A stretch of DNA of 64,000 bases from JAXLYE01 sp046351595 (GTDB taxonomy: Bacteria; Myxococcota_A; Polyangia; Palsa-1104; JAEUJZ01), in contig JAXLYE010000006.1 in the NCBI GenBank assembly GCA_046351595.1, forward strand, positions 124,001 through 188,000. Direction: 5' to 3'. A program made the position numbers and the translations under genes. Of this stretch, positions 25,494 through 34,046 are shown piece after piece. The notes under the pieces are model-generated. The model was given only the letters and a program-made list of their open reading frames with translations, had not been told where the DNA came from and did not search any database. The first letter of the stretch is position 1. Each line of letters begins with the position of its first letter.

Positions 25494-27680
25494 ATGCCCA
25501 CCTCGCCCGTTACCTTTGCGGTCCCCCTCGAAGGGACTCCCGAGTCGCCGCTCGATCTCAGCGGCTTCCTCTTCGACGCCCGCGGCAAGCTCCTGGCCCG
25601 CGCCCCGGTCCGCGACGGCCGCGTCGTGCTCGAGGTCGAGCCCGAGCGCCTGGCGCGCGCGCGCTTCCTGGTCGCCCCCACCAGCGCCAACCTGCCCGAG
25701 GCGCCGACGCCCGATGCGATGCGCCGCGCCGCGGCATACGAGCCGCCGCTGCGGATCGATCCGCAGACGCGGACCTACAAGCTGCCGGCGCTGCTTCCGG
25801 ACCTGTGGAAGAAGTGGCTGCTGTGCCTGTGCCGCGTCCCGGGCCGCGTCGTCCGCCCGATCGAGATCCAGGGCAAGATCCACGAGCTGCCGGTCTGCCA
25901 CGCGCGCGTCCACGTCTGCGAGGTGGATCCGTGGCCGCTCATCCTGGCGCGCATCCCGGATCGCACGCTGCTGAAGATCCGCGATGAGCTCTTGCGCGCG
26001 CGCCCGGTCATCGTGCGGCCGCCGCACCCGGAGCCGGACCCGGGGCCGCTGCGCGCGCGCCTGTCGGTGGCGGCTCTGGCCGAGGCCGAGACCACGGAGC
26101 GGCTGCGCGGCGAGGCGCTGGCCCTGACCGCGGAGGAGATGGACGAGCTGGCCGCCGCGGATCCCGACAAGGCGGTTTCGCTGCTGCGCTTCACCGCGCC
26201 GGTGCCGGCCGCGCTGCCGGCGCCGCTGCGCGACGCGCTGCACGTGGAGTCCGCGGCCGCGATCCGCACCGCGCTTCTGCGCAACGCCGAGGCGCTCATG
26301 CCCTGGCTGTGCACCTGCCCGTGGGTCTGGCCGCTGCTCCGCCGCGACGAAGTCGCCACGCTGATCACCGACGACCACGGCCGCTTCGAGGCGCGCCTGT
26401 TCTACCCCTGCAAGGGCGACCATCCCGACGTCTACGTCTGGGTCGAGTACTGCATCGGCGGCGTCTGGACCGCGGTGTACAAGCCGCCGGTGGCCTGCTC
26501 GACGCGCTGGAACTACCCGTGCGGCGACGAGCTGGTCATCCGCGTCAAGGACCCGCGCGTGCCCTGGTGCGGCGAGGCCCCGCAGCTGCCCGGCGCCACC
26601 ATCGGCGTTATCACCCTGGGCAACGCGATCAGCGTGTCGCAGCTGGACACCGCGGGCCTGGCCCCGGGCGGCCGTCCGATGGGCGGCAGCATCGAGCCCA
26701 CGGTCTGGTTCGGCGCCGGCCTGTCCGCCAGCGGCATCACCCACTACCGCTGGTCCTACCGCCGCCTCCAGGACGACGGCACGGCGCTGTCGGACTGGCT
26801 CGCCTGCGACGGCTTCGTCGGCCGCCACTACGGCGTCATCACGCCCGACAACCACCTCCTGTTCAAGGTCTTCAAGCTCGGTCCCGACGAGGCCCTGCCG
26901 GGTGAGACGCTGTTCAAGCTGCAGCCGACCAGCCCGCCGGCCGGGCAGTGGGCGCCGCAGATCAACGCCCGCTCGAACACCGCCAGCGCCTACCTGGTCA
27001 CCGGCCAGCCCAACACCGGGCGGCTCCTGCCCGACGGCCTGTACCAGCTGAAGCTGGAGCTGTTCAAGGCCGCGGGCGCCGCCGCGACCCAGGCCTCCGG
27101 GCTCGACTTCCGCGTCCCGCCGCCGAGCAAGAGCGCGCCGTTCCCGCCGGACGAGGAGCTGGCGTTCGTGCCCGCGCCCGAGGCCAACCTGATCCGCGAC
27201 GCCGGCGGCCACGTCACCGCCTTCACGCTGCGCGTGCGCGTGGACAACAGCCCCTGCACCGCCGCGATCTACAGCGTCACCGTCCCGGGCAGCACGCAGG
27301 AGTGCGGCTTCCTGTCCTACCCCGTGCCCGCCGGCGCGGCGCTGCTGCGCTTCGTCGCCTCGCACCCGCGCGGCTACGCGGACTTCGACTTCTCGGTGAT
27401 GCGCGGCGCCTGCGCGGTCGGCTTCGCGGCGGCCAGCGGCAAGACCGGCAGCTCGCCCGTGGGCTCCTACGCGCTCGACTCGACCGCGGCGTACGCCCAC
27501 CCCTTCCCGATCGGCTCGCTGCTCGGGCCGCTGCCTGGCGCCGACTGCGCGCAGCCCTGCAAGCGCGCCGCCTTCGCCGAGCACCTGCACGTCTACAGCC
27601 GCTCGACCGACGGCTGGGGGCGCCTGTACTACCTGGACGCGCACGCGGTGGTCGCCTTCGCGCTGGCGCCCAAGGACTGA
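25494..27680 (+). CDS. Large Trp/Cys-rich protein with a transthyretin-like region, function unknown
   Basis: From ATG 25494 (AAAGGAG about 6 bases upstream) the product has 728 residues and no signal peptide. Residues about 1-60 (FAVPLEGTPESPLDLSG) and 100-170 contain short beta-strand motifs and CEVDPWPLILARIPDRTLLK. The middle (about 265-370) has paired Trp/Cys motifs, WLCTCPWVWPLL, DHGRFEARLFYPC, WNYPCGDELVIRVKDPRVPWC, which resemble carboxypeptidase-regulatory/transthyretin-like domains found in uncharacterised proteins of Bacteroidetes and proteobacteria. The C-terminal half carries further beta-rich regions with scattered Cys. I do not know a function. It is convergent with a glycosyltransferase gene 41 bases away. 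Confidence 0.8.
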   Translation: MPTSPVTFAVPLEGTPESPLDLSGFLFDARGKLLARAPVRDGRVVLEVEPERLARARFLVAPTSANLPEAPTPDAMRRAAAYEPPLRIDPQTRTYKLPALLPDLWKKWLLCLCRVPGRVVRPIEIQGKIHELPVCHARVHVCEVDPWPLILARIPDRTLLKIRDELLRARPVIVRPPHPEPDPGPLRARLSVAALAEAETTERLRGEALALTAEEMDELAAADPDKAVSLLRFTAPVPAALPAPLRDALHVESAAAIRTALLRNAEALMPWLCTCPWVWPLLRRDEVATLITDDHGRFEARLFYPCKGDHPDVYVWVEYCIGGVWTAVYKPPVACSTRWNYPCGDELVIRVKDPRVPWCGEAPQLPGATIGVITLGNAISVSQLDTAGLAPGGRPMGGSIEPTVWFGAGLSASGITHYRWSYRRLQDDGTALSDWLACDGFVGRHYGVITPDNHLLFKVFKLGPDEALPGETLFKLQPTSPPAGQWAPQINARSNTASAYLVTGQPNTGRLLPDGLYQLKLELFKAAGAAATQASGLDFRVPPPSKSAPFPPDEELAFVPAPEANLIRDAGGHVTAFTLRVRVDNSPCTAAIYSVTVPGSTQECGFLSYPVPAGAALLRFVASHPRGYADFDFSVMRGACAVGFAAASGKTGSSPVGSYALDSTAAYAHPFPIGSLLGPLPGADCAQPCKRAAFAEHLHVYSRSTDGWGRLYYLDAHAVVAFALAPKD

Positions 27681-27721
27681 GAGCCGCGCGCGCGACCGCG
27701 TATCGCAGCGCGCCTTGCGCG

Positions 27722-29023
27722 TCAGGAGGCGCAGGCTGTCCGCAGCAGGTCGTCGATGAGCCGCGCGGCCCGGGCGCGCCCGTTCTGTGCCTGCATGTGG
27801 CGGCTCGTGCGCGCGAGGTTGCGGTTGATCGTCTCATCCGTCAGGACCGATTCCAGGGCGCCAGCGAGCTGCGGCTCGGTCCACTCGTAGCGCGGGAGCC
27901 GCACGCCGTGCCGCGTATCGTCGATACGCACGGCGTTGTCATGACCGTCCCAGGCGAACGGCATGACGATCGGCCGCTTGCCGTAGTACAGGGTTTCGTT
28001 GAGCGTATTGTTCCCGCCGTGCTGGATGACCACCTCGCACTGCGGGATCACGGCGGTCTGCTGCAGCCACGCCGCGAGCTGGACGTTGTCGGGGATCTCG
28101 CTGTATTCGCCGATCAGGTGACCGACGTTCACCAGCACCCGGTAGGGCAGCCGACCCAGGGTCCCGATCATGCGCTTCAGCAGGTCGACGTCGGCAACGC
28201 CCATGCTGCCGAACGTCAGGTAGACGAGCGGCCGGTCGCTGTGCCGCTTGAACTCCGGGAGCACATACGGCTCGCCGTCCGAGCGGATGCAGCCGTCCAG
28301 GTACTGAAACGTCCTTGCGTCCAGCGGGTTGCGCCGCCGGTAGCGCAGCGCCTCCGGATACAGCAGCAGGTTCAGGTAGGGAGACGGTGAGTCGAAGTCC
28401 GGCCAGGGCACGGGCGCGTGCCCGGTCGAGCGCACGAGCGTATTGAAGCGCTCGTGCACCGGATGGATGACTTCCGTGAAGCGCCGCATGAAGTCTTCCG
28501 AGCCGCGCGGATCGCCCTCGTGGCAGCCCGACAGATAGGCCGGGATTGCAGGATCGCGGAGCTCGGACTCGCAGCACGAGATCATGCGCACCCACGGACA
28601 GCCGGCCATCTCCGTCGCGGGATAGAGCGCGACGTTGTCCTTGATGATGAGATCCGGCTTGAGCCGGGCCAGCACCGCGGGCAGCGTCTCCTGGCTGCAG
28701 CGGACGGACTCGATCGTCGCTTCCAGACAGGTCCGCACATAGCTCTCGATCTGCTCGTAGGCCGAGGTGCGGAACGCGGCCAGCGCATCGCGCAGGAACT
28801 CGGCGAGCAGCCGGGCGAACGCCTCGGGCGCCAGCTGCGGCAGGCACGAAACCAGCACCTCGTGCAGCCCGAAGCCGCGGGCCAGTCCGGACAGACACGG
28901 ATCCAGCAGGAACACAGGCCGGTGACCGAGCTCCTGCAGCCCCTGCGCAATCCCGATGAGGTTCATGGTCGGCCCGACGGCGCCGGGGCTGGGAAAGAAG
29001 ACGATCGTGCGACCTGCTGTCAT
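27722..29023 (-). CDS. UDP-glycosyltransferase / MGT-type glycosyltransferase (GT1)
   Basis: A 433-residue GT-B fold enzyme from ATG 29023 (AAGGA four bases upstream). The N-terminal PSPGAVGPTMNLIGIAQGLQELGH segment is the acceptor-side start typical of the family; the donor-binding signature near residue 335 reads HGGNNTLNETLYYGKRPIVMPF followed by DGHDNAVR, close to macrolide and sterol glycosyltransferases. It should transfer a sugar from an NDP-sugar to a small hydrophobic acceptor. No biosynthetic cluster surrounds it, so the acceptor is unknown. No signal peptide. Confidence 0.9.
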   Translation of the reverse strand: MTAGRTIVFFPSPGAVGPTMNLIGIAQGLQELGHRPVFLLDPCLSGLARGFGLHEVLVSCLPQLAPEAFARLLAEFLRDALAAFRTSAYEQIESYVRTCLEATIESVRCSQETLPAVLARLKPDLIIKDNVALYPATEMAGCPWVRMISCCESELRDPAIPAYLSGCHEGDPRGSEDFMRRFTEVIHPVHERFNTLVRSTGHAPVPWPDFDSPSPYLNLLLYPEALRYRRRNPLDARTFQYLDGCIRSDGEPYVLPEFKRHSDRPLVYLTFGSMGVADVDLLKRMIGTLGRLPYRVLVNVGHLIGEYSEIPDNVQLAAWLQQTAVIPQCEVVIQHGGNNTLNETLYYGKRPIVMPFAWDGHDNAVRIDDTRHGVRLPRYEWTEPQLAGALESVLTDETINRNLARTSRHMQAQNGRARAARLIDDLLRTACAS

Positions 29024-29558
29024 GCGTCCTTGCGCTGGGCGGGGATGCAAGGGCCGATCCGCTCACGCCGAGGCGGTGCTCGTCGGGAAACGCTGGCGGA
29101 GGGGCGGGCCATGGACGTTTTGGTACACCGCATGAACCGCTCCGGACACTCCCGGACTCTGGCATCGTAGGTACCATGTGTGTGTGTGCACTGCATTCCG
29201 GAATGTCTCCCAGTAGCCGCGCCCGTACGCTGCCACGCACACTCGGCTGAGCCTCCGGATCCCGGCCGCGTACGGGCCGGGACAGCCGTTTCGTACGAAG
29301 TGGGCCGGAGCCGCGCTCCGGATGGAACGGGGCCCGCGTACGGACCGGTACAGAGTACGAATTCCCGTCGCTGCGAGATCCGTCGGACCGGCTTCTTGCG
29401 GTACAGAATCCGTTCTGCGGACCCGAGCCAGCTCGGAACAACCCTTGCTTCGGTCCGGACTGACTGCACGAGCGAGAGCGTCTCGCTCCCTGCCTGCGCC
29501 GCTGGCGTGCGACCCGGCCTGGCAGCCGGTGTTCTGTCTGCCCATTCAGGAGGTTTTC
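29024..29558. promoter_or_regulatory. Divergent 535-base intergenic region with two perfect palindromes
   Basis: No gene is credible here. It contains the 12-bp palindrome CATTCCGGAATG (29194-29205), the 10-bp palindrome TTCGTACGAA (29290-29299), a short GT run (about 29178-29188) and many CGTAC words between 29265 and 29365. It separates the glycosyltransferase from the lipoprotein gene at 29559, and probably carries operators for one or both. Confidence 0.5.
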
Positions 29559-30533
29559 ATGTTTCAGTCCGTGTATCGCAGCTCCGCCCTGTTCCTGTCG
29601 GCTGCAGCGCTGTGGGCCTGCGGCGGCGCGAGCCACGATGTCGAGTCTTCGCGGAATGCCGTGACCTACTCCCAGAACACTCAGTGCTCGACCCTGTACG
29701 CCGGCCAGACCATCGACGCCGGCAGCGTCTGTGTCTCGGTCGGCGGCGACAACCTGGTGGTCAGCTACAACACCACCGGCGGCTGGCAGATGACCGCGGC
29801 GCACCTGTGGGTCGGTGACGATCTGGCGACCATGCCGCAGACCAAGACCGGCAACCCGCAGATCGGCCTGTTCCCGTACAAGTCCGGGGACATCACCGGC
29901 GCCACCAGCTACACGTTCACGATTCCGCTGTCTTCCCTCGACAGCGGCGACCTGTGCGGCCACGTCTTCGACCTGGCGGCGCACGCGGCGCTGCGCAAGG
30001 ACGACGGCAGCGGCGGTTACCAGACGCAGACCGGCTGGGGCGCCGGCACTTCGATCAACGGCCGCGGCAGCTGGGCCACGTACTTCACGTACACCGTCAG
30101 CTGCGAGGGTCCGCCGCCGCCGCCGCCGCCGCTGACCTGCGAGACCGCGTTCGCCTACGGCAACACCACGCTGATCCAGCTCGGCCTGACGCAGTCGCGC
30201 TGGGGCTGGCAGAACGGACCGCTGTCGCCGGGTTCGTACTCCTTCCCGGTGTACGCGGGCGCGGCGCAGAACGACACCAGCAAGGGAACCCTGGTCGGCC
30301 AGGTCTCGGTTGACTACGACGGCTCGACCGCGAACGTCAGCTACCAGATGGACGCCGGCTACGTGCTCGACGCGACGCACCTGTACGTCGGCACCAGCAA
30401 CGTCGGCACCGTCTCGCCCGGCCAGTTCGGCAATACGCACGACCTCGACAACGCCAGCAGCGACTCCTTCAGCGTCGGCGGCTTCAGCGGTCAGCCGATC
30501 TACGTGGTCGCGCACGGAGTGTCCTGCCACTAA
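29559..30533 (+). CDS. Secreted lipoprotein with duplicated beta domain and poly-Pro linker
   Basis: A 324-residue product with a perfect AGGAGG (29548-29553) five bases before the ATG. The signal ends ALWAC (Cys21), consistent with lipidation. Two related beta-rich domains (about 45-185 and 200-324) share the pattern of a Tyr-rich strand, AAHLWVGDD or ATHLYVGTS, then an F..HDL-type strand, and are joined by a run of seven prolines. The domain pair appears in many secreted bacterial proteins of unknown function. A strong terminator lies 60 bases downstream, so this is a monocistronic gene, probably well expressed. Confidence 0.82.
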   Translation: MFQSVYRSSALFLSAAALWACGGASHDVESSRNAVTYSQNTQCSTLYAGQTIDAGSVCVSVGGDNLVVSYNTTGGWQMTAAHLWVGDDLATMPQTKTGNPQIGLFPYKSGDITGATSYTFTIPLSSLDSGDLCGHVFDLAAHAALRKDDGSGGYQTQTGWGAGTSINGRGSWATYFTYTVSCEGPPPPPPPLTCETAFAYGNTTLIQLGLTQSRWGWQNGPLSPGSYSFPVYAGAAQNDTSKGTLVGQVSVDYDGSTANVSYQMDAGYVLDATHLYVGTSNVGTVSPGQFGNTHDLDNASSDSFSVGGFSGQPIYVVAHGVSCH

Positions 30534-30594
30534 AAACGCGGAGCCCGAGGCGTACTCTCGCTGGTCAGTACTCCTTTTGAACTCCTCCCGCGTT

Positions 30595-30636
30595 CCGGCG
30601 GCAGCTCCCTCCACGGCTGCCGCCGGTTTTTCCTTT
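30595..30636 (+). terminator. Rho-independent terminator
   Basis: Perfect 11-bp stem CCGGCGGCAGC (30595-30605) with GCTGCCGCCGG (30616-30626), loop of ten bases, followed by TTTTTCCTTTTT. It follows the lipoprotein gene by 61 bases and precedes the next gene by 26. Confidence 0.93.
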
Positions 30637-30662
30637 TTCCCTCCGTGTACAGAGAGGACTCC

Positions 30663-31328
30663 ATGCGGAACACGCTGTTCATGTTGTTGTCGGGGCTGTG
30701 GCTGAGCGCCTGCTCGACCCCCGCCAGCCGCTGCCCGGCCGGCGCGGTCTGCGACGCGGCGGGTACCGTCTGCCAGAGCCGCGTCCCGTCCATCCGGCCG
30801 GGCTGCAGCCCGGATGGCTGGTGCGCGCTGGGCTCTCCCGTCGCCGGCCCGGCGCTCTACGCGATCTGGGGCCGCTCGGCGAGCAGCGCCTGGGCCGTCG
30901 GCGACAAGGGTACGATCCTGCGCTGGGACGGCGCGAGCTGGGCCGCGCAGCCGAGCCCCGTGACCGTGAACCTGAACGGAATCTGGGGCAGCGACGCCGG
31001 CACTCTCTGGGCGGTCGGGGACGCCGGCACAGTCCTTCGCGGCGACGGCACGAGCTTCGCGATGCAGGCCAGCCCGACCGCCGTCAACCTCTTCGCGGTC
31101 TGGGGGAGTGATCCAAACAACGTGTGGGCCGTCGGGCGCTCGGGCTTCATCCTGCACTGGAACGGCGCCGCGTGGACGACCGAGGCGAGCGGCACGAGCA
31201 GCGACCTGCTCGCGGTGTGGGGCAGCGGCGCCGACAGCGTCTGGGCGGTCGGCGAGACGGACAGCCTGCTTGGGGACGCGGCTAGCCGACCTGCGGCTGC
31301 AGGCAGTTGGTCAGATCGAACAGCATGA
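30663..31328 (+). pseudogene. Propeller-repeat lipoprotein, 3'-truncated
   Basis: From ATG 30663 (an AGAGAGGA site upstream) the frame encodes a lipoprotein signal ending LSAC (Cys17), a short Cys-rich segment, then about four repeats of the AIWGRSASSAWAVGDKGTILRWDG kind. Homology stops within the last repeat after VWAVGE (about 31257); the final 24 residues are antisense to the end of the next gene. Full propellers of this family, such as the one at 6.9-8.4 kb, have more blades. It therefore looks truncated by a deletion or rearrangement that placed the convergent gene at 31282 against it. A short functional form cannot be excluded. Confidence 0.7.
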
Positions 31329-32688
31329 AGATGAGCGCCTTCTCCTGCGCGCTCAGCGAGTTGGTGACGCAGCCGCCCGGGAACGCGGTGCCCGGCGACG
31401 ACGTATCACCGGTGGAGCTGCCGCTGACGTGCATGTCGGTGAACACCATCTGTCCGCACTGCGCCGTGGCGGGGGCGCCGACGGGCGCGTTGAACGAGAA
31501 GTACTGCGGCGTGACGGTGCCGTTGTTGTTGTAGGTCACCCAGGTCTGCGTCAGCGACTGGTTGAGGGTGTTGATGGTGATGCGCGCGTTGTTGATCACC
31601 AGCTTGCCGCGCGTGGTCGTCCCGCCGACGTCGGGCAGCTGCAGCCAGTCAGCGAGCGCGACGCCCTTGGTGAAGGCCGGCGTGATGTTGATGTCCGCGG
31701 TGATCGGGTTGTTGAAGTTGGTGCCGCCGCCGTTGCCGACGAACGTGGCGACGGTGTTGAGCGGCGCCGGGGCGCCCGCGATCCAGTAGTTGTGCCAGTG
31801 CGAGGCGAACACGCGGCCGCCGCTGTTGATGTAGGTCTGCAGCGCCGCGCGCGCGTTGGTGCTCTTGGTCGAGGCGAGCTGATCGCCCTCGCACGAGAGC
31901 ACGACGATGTCGTACTTGGACAGGTTGGCGGCCTGGTCCCACCAGGGGTTCGACGAGGTGAAGGTCGCGCCGCCGTTCAGGTTGGCCGCGAACTTGTTGG
32001 CCCCCTGCGTATTGTTCACCGCCGACGAGCCGCCCGCGAACAGGTGCACGCGGCCGTTGCCCTTGTCGGTGGTGAACTCGGTGTCGTCCAGGCCGAGCTT
32101 CTTGCTGCGCAGCAGGCACTCCAGCGCGTCCGCGCCGCCGGTCGACAGCGCAATCTGGGGGATGTTGCCCTCGCTCTTGTTGCGCGGCAGGCGGGTCATG
32201 GTCGCGTCGAGCGGCGTGGTCGCGCACTCCTGGACGGCCGGGATGGTGACCACGCGCTGCCACTTGCCGACGCGGATGACCAGCGGGATGTCGGTGCCGT
32301 GCGGCACGTTGGTCAGCTTGAAGTTGCCGTTGATGTCGGTGACCGTGCTGGTCACCGCGTCACTGGGCACCACCTGGTCGCAGAGCAGGCAGCTGGCGCC
32401 GCTGGTGGGGGCCGAGGGCGGCTCGCCGCTGGGGATGTAGACCTTGGCGTTATAAAGGGGCAGGGTGCCCGCCGGGATGCGCACGGTGCCGGTCAGGGTC
32501 GTCGGCCCGAGGTTGGAGGGGCAGTTGGTGTTGACGTTGCAGCCGCGACCGACGCAGCCGATGGGGCCACCGCCACCGGTTCCACCATCGCCGTCGCCCG
32601 TGCCGCCGCCGTCAATGACGCCGCCAGAGCAGCCCAGCGACAGGGGAACCGTCACGGAGAAGATCAGGCCCAGCACATGCTTCAACAT
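31282..32688 (-). CDS. Secreted lipoprotein with carboxypeptidase-regulatory-like domain
   Basis: A 468-residue product from ATG 32688 (AAGGAG eight bases upstream). Signal ends LSLGC (Cys20); a Gly/Asp-rich linker follows, with paired Cys, then a carboxypeptidase-regulatory-like domain (about 75-165: GTVRIPAGTLPLYNAKVYIP, later TDINGNFKLTNV). The C-terminal 280 residues include a YDIVVLSCEGDQ strand and RVFASHWHNYW, reminiscent of the glutamine-amidotransferase-like fold seen in ThuA-type proteins, but I would not name an activity. Its 3' end overlaps the truncated propeller frame on the other strand. Confidence 0.8.
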   Translation of the reverse strand: MLKHVLGLIFSVTVPLSLGCSGGVIDGGGTGDGDGGTGGGGPIGCVGRGCNVNTNCPSNLGPTTLTGTVRIPAGTLPLYNAKVYIPSGEPPSAPTSGASCLLCDQVVPSDAVTSTVTDINGNFKLTNVPHGTDIPLVIRVGKWQRVVTIPAVQECATTPLDATMTRLPRNKSEGNIPQIALSTGGADALECLLRSKKLGLDDTEFTTDKGNGRVHLFAGGSSAVNNTQGANKFAANLNGGATFTSSNPWWDQAANLSKYDIVVLSCEGDQLASTKSTNARAALQTYINSGGRVFASHWHNYWIAGAPAPLNTVATFVGNGGGTNFNNPITADINITPAFTKGVALADWLQLPDVGGTTTRGKLVINNARITINTLNQSLTQTWVTYNNNGTVTPQYFSFNAPVGAPATAQCGQMVFTDMHVSGSSTGDTSSPGTAFPGGCVTNSLSAQEKALIFMLFDLTNCLQPQVG

Positions 32689-32934
32689 AGAGTCGCTCCT
32701 TGTTCGATTAAGGCGGCCCATCTGGAGCGGAGCGGCGCCAGGAGCGCCCCACCACTGCGCAGTCGATAGTTCTCGATCGTCCTAAGTCTAAAGGATGAGC
32801 AGAAGCTGTAGCTACTGCTACAGATCTCCGCGCCGGCAGCGACGGTGGATCGTGAGGTCGCTGCGGAATGGAAAGGAGCGGGGCGCGGCCGCGAGCAGGC
32901 CGGCGCGATGCGGCAGGATGCGGCGGGCCAGGGC

Positions 32935-33699
<765 letters not shown>

Positions 33700-34046
33700 G
33701 GGGCGTGAGCATAGCGAGTTCCGTGGGACGAGAGGAGAGGGCAGCGACCGTCCGGATGGTCGAGCAAGCCATCCGGAATCGATCCGCGCGCTTGCACGGC
33801 CTGCGCTCGTCGACGCGAGCCGGCGCGCGGACATTGAGCCGGCTGCTGTAGGGCAGCCGCTCTCCCGTCGCTGGCGGGCGTGCGGGTCGAGCTTGCGGCG
33901 GGCGCGCGGACGGAAAGCGGCGCCGCGAGCAGCCGCTCGCCGCCGGTTCATGGCGCGTCGAAAGATGGGGTAAGATGAGCCCGTAGTCGCAGCGCACCCG
34001 CCTCCTCCCCCGGAGGCAAAACGGAGTCGCGGCGAAGGAGCGAAGG
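33700..34046. promoter_or_regulatory. Divergent intergenic region with a perfect 9-bp dyad
   Basis: No gene here. TCCGGATGG (33751-33759) and CCATCCGGA (33769-33777) form a perfect stem with a nine-base loop, about 52 bases upstream of the plsC start codon. There is no T-run on either side, so an operator or 5' leader hairpin for plsC is likelier than a terminator. Confidence 0.6.

Noticed and set aside
25407..27644. Long minus-strand open frame (745 codons) opposite the 728-residue protein gene
   Set aside because: Arg/Gly/Ala/Val-rich composition without motifs; it mirrors the plus-strand gene, which has a good ribosome site and real domain-like motifs. Such antisense frames are expected at high GC.
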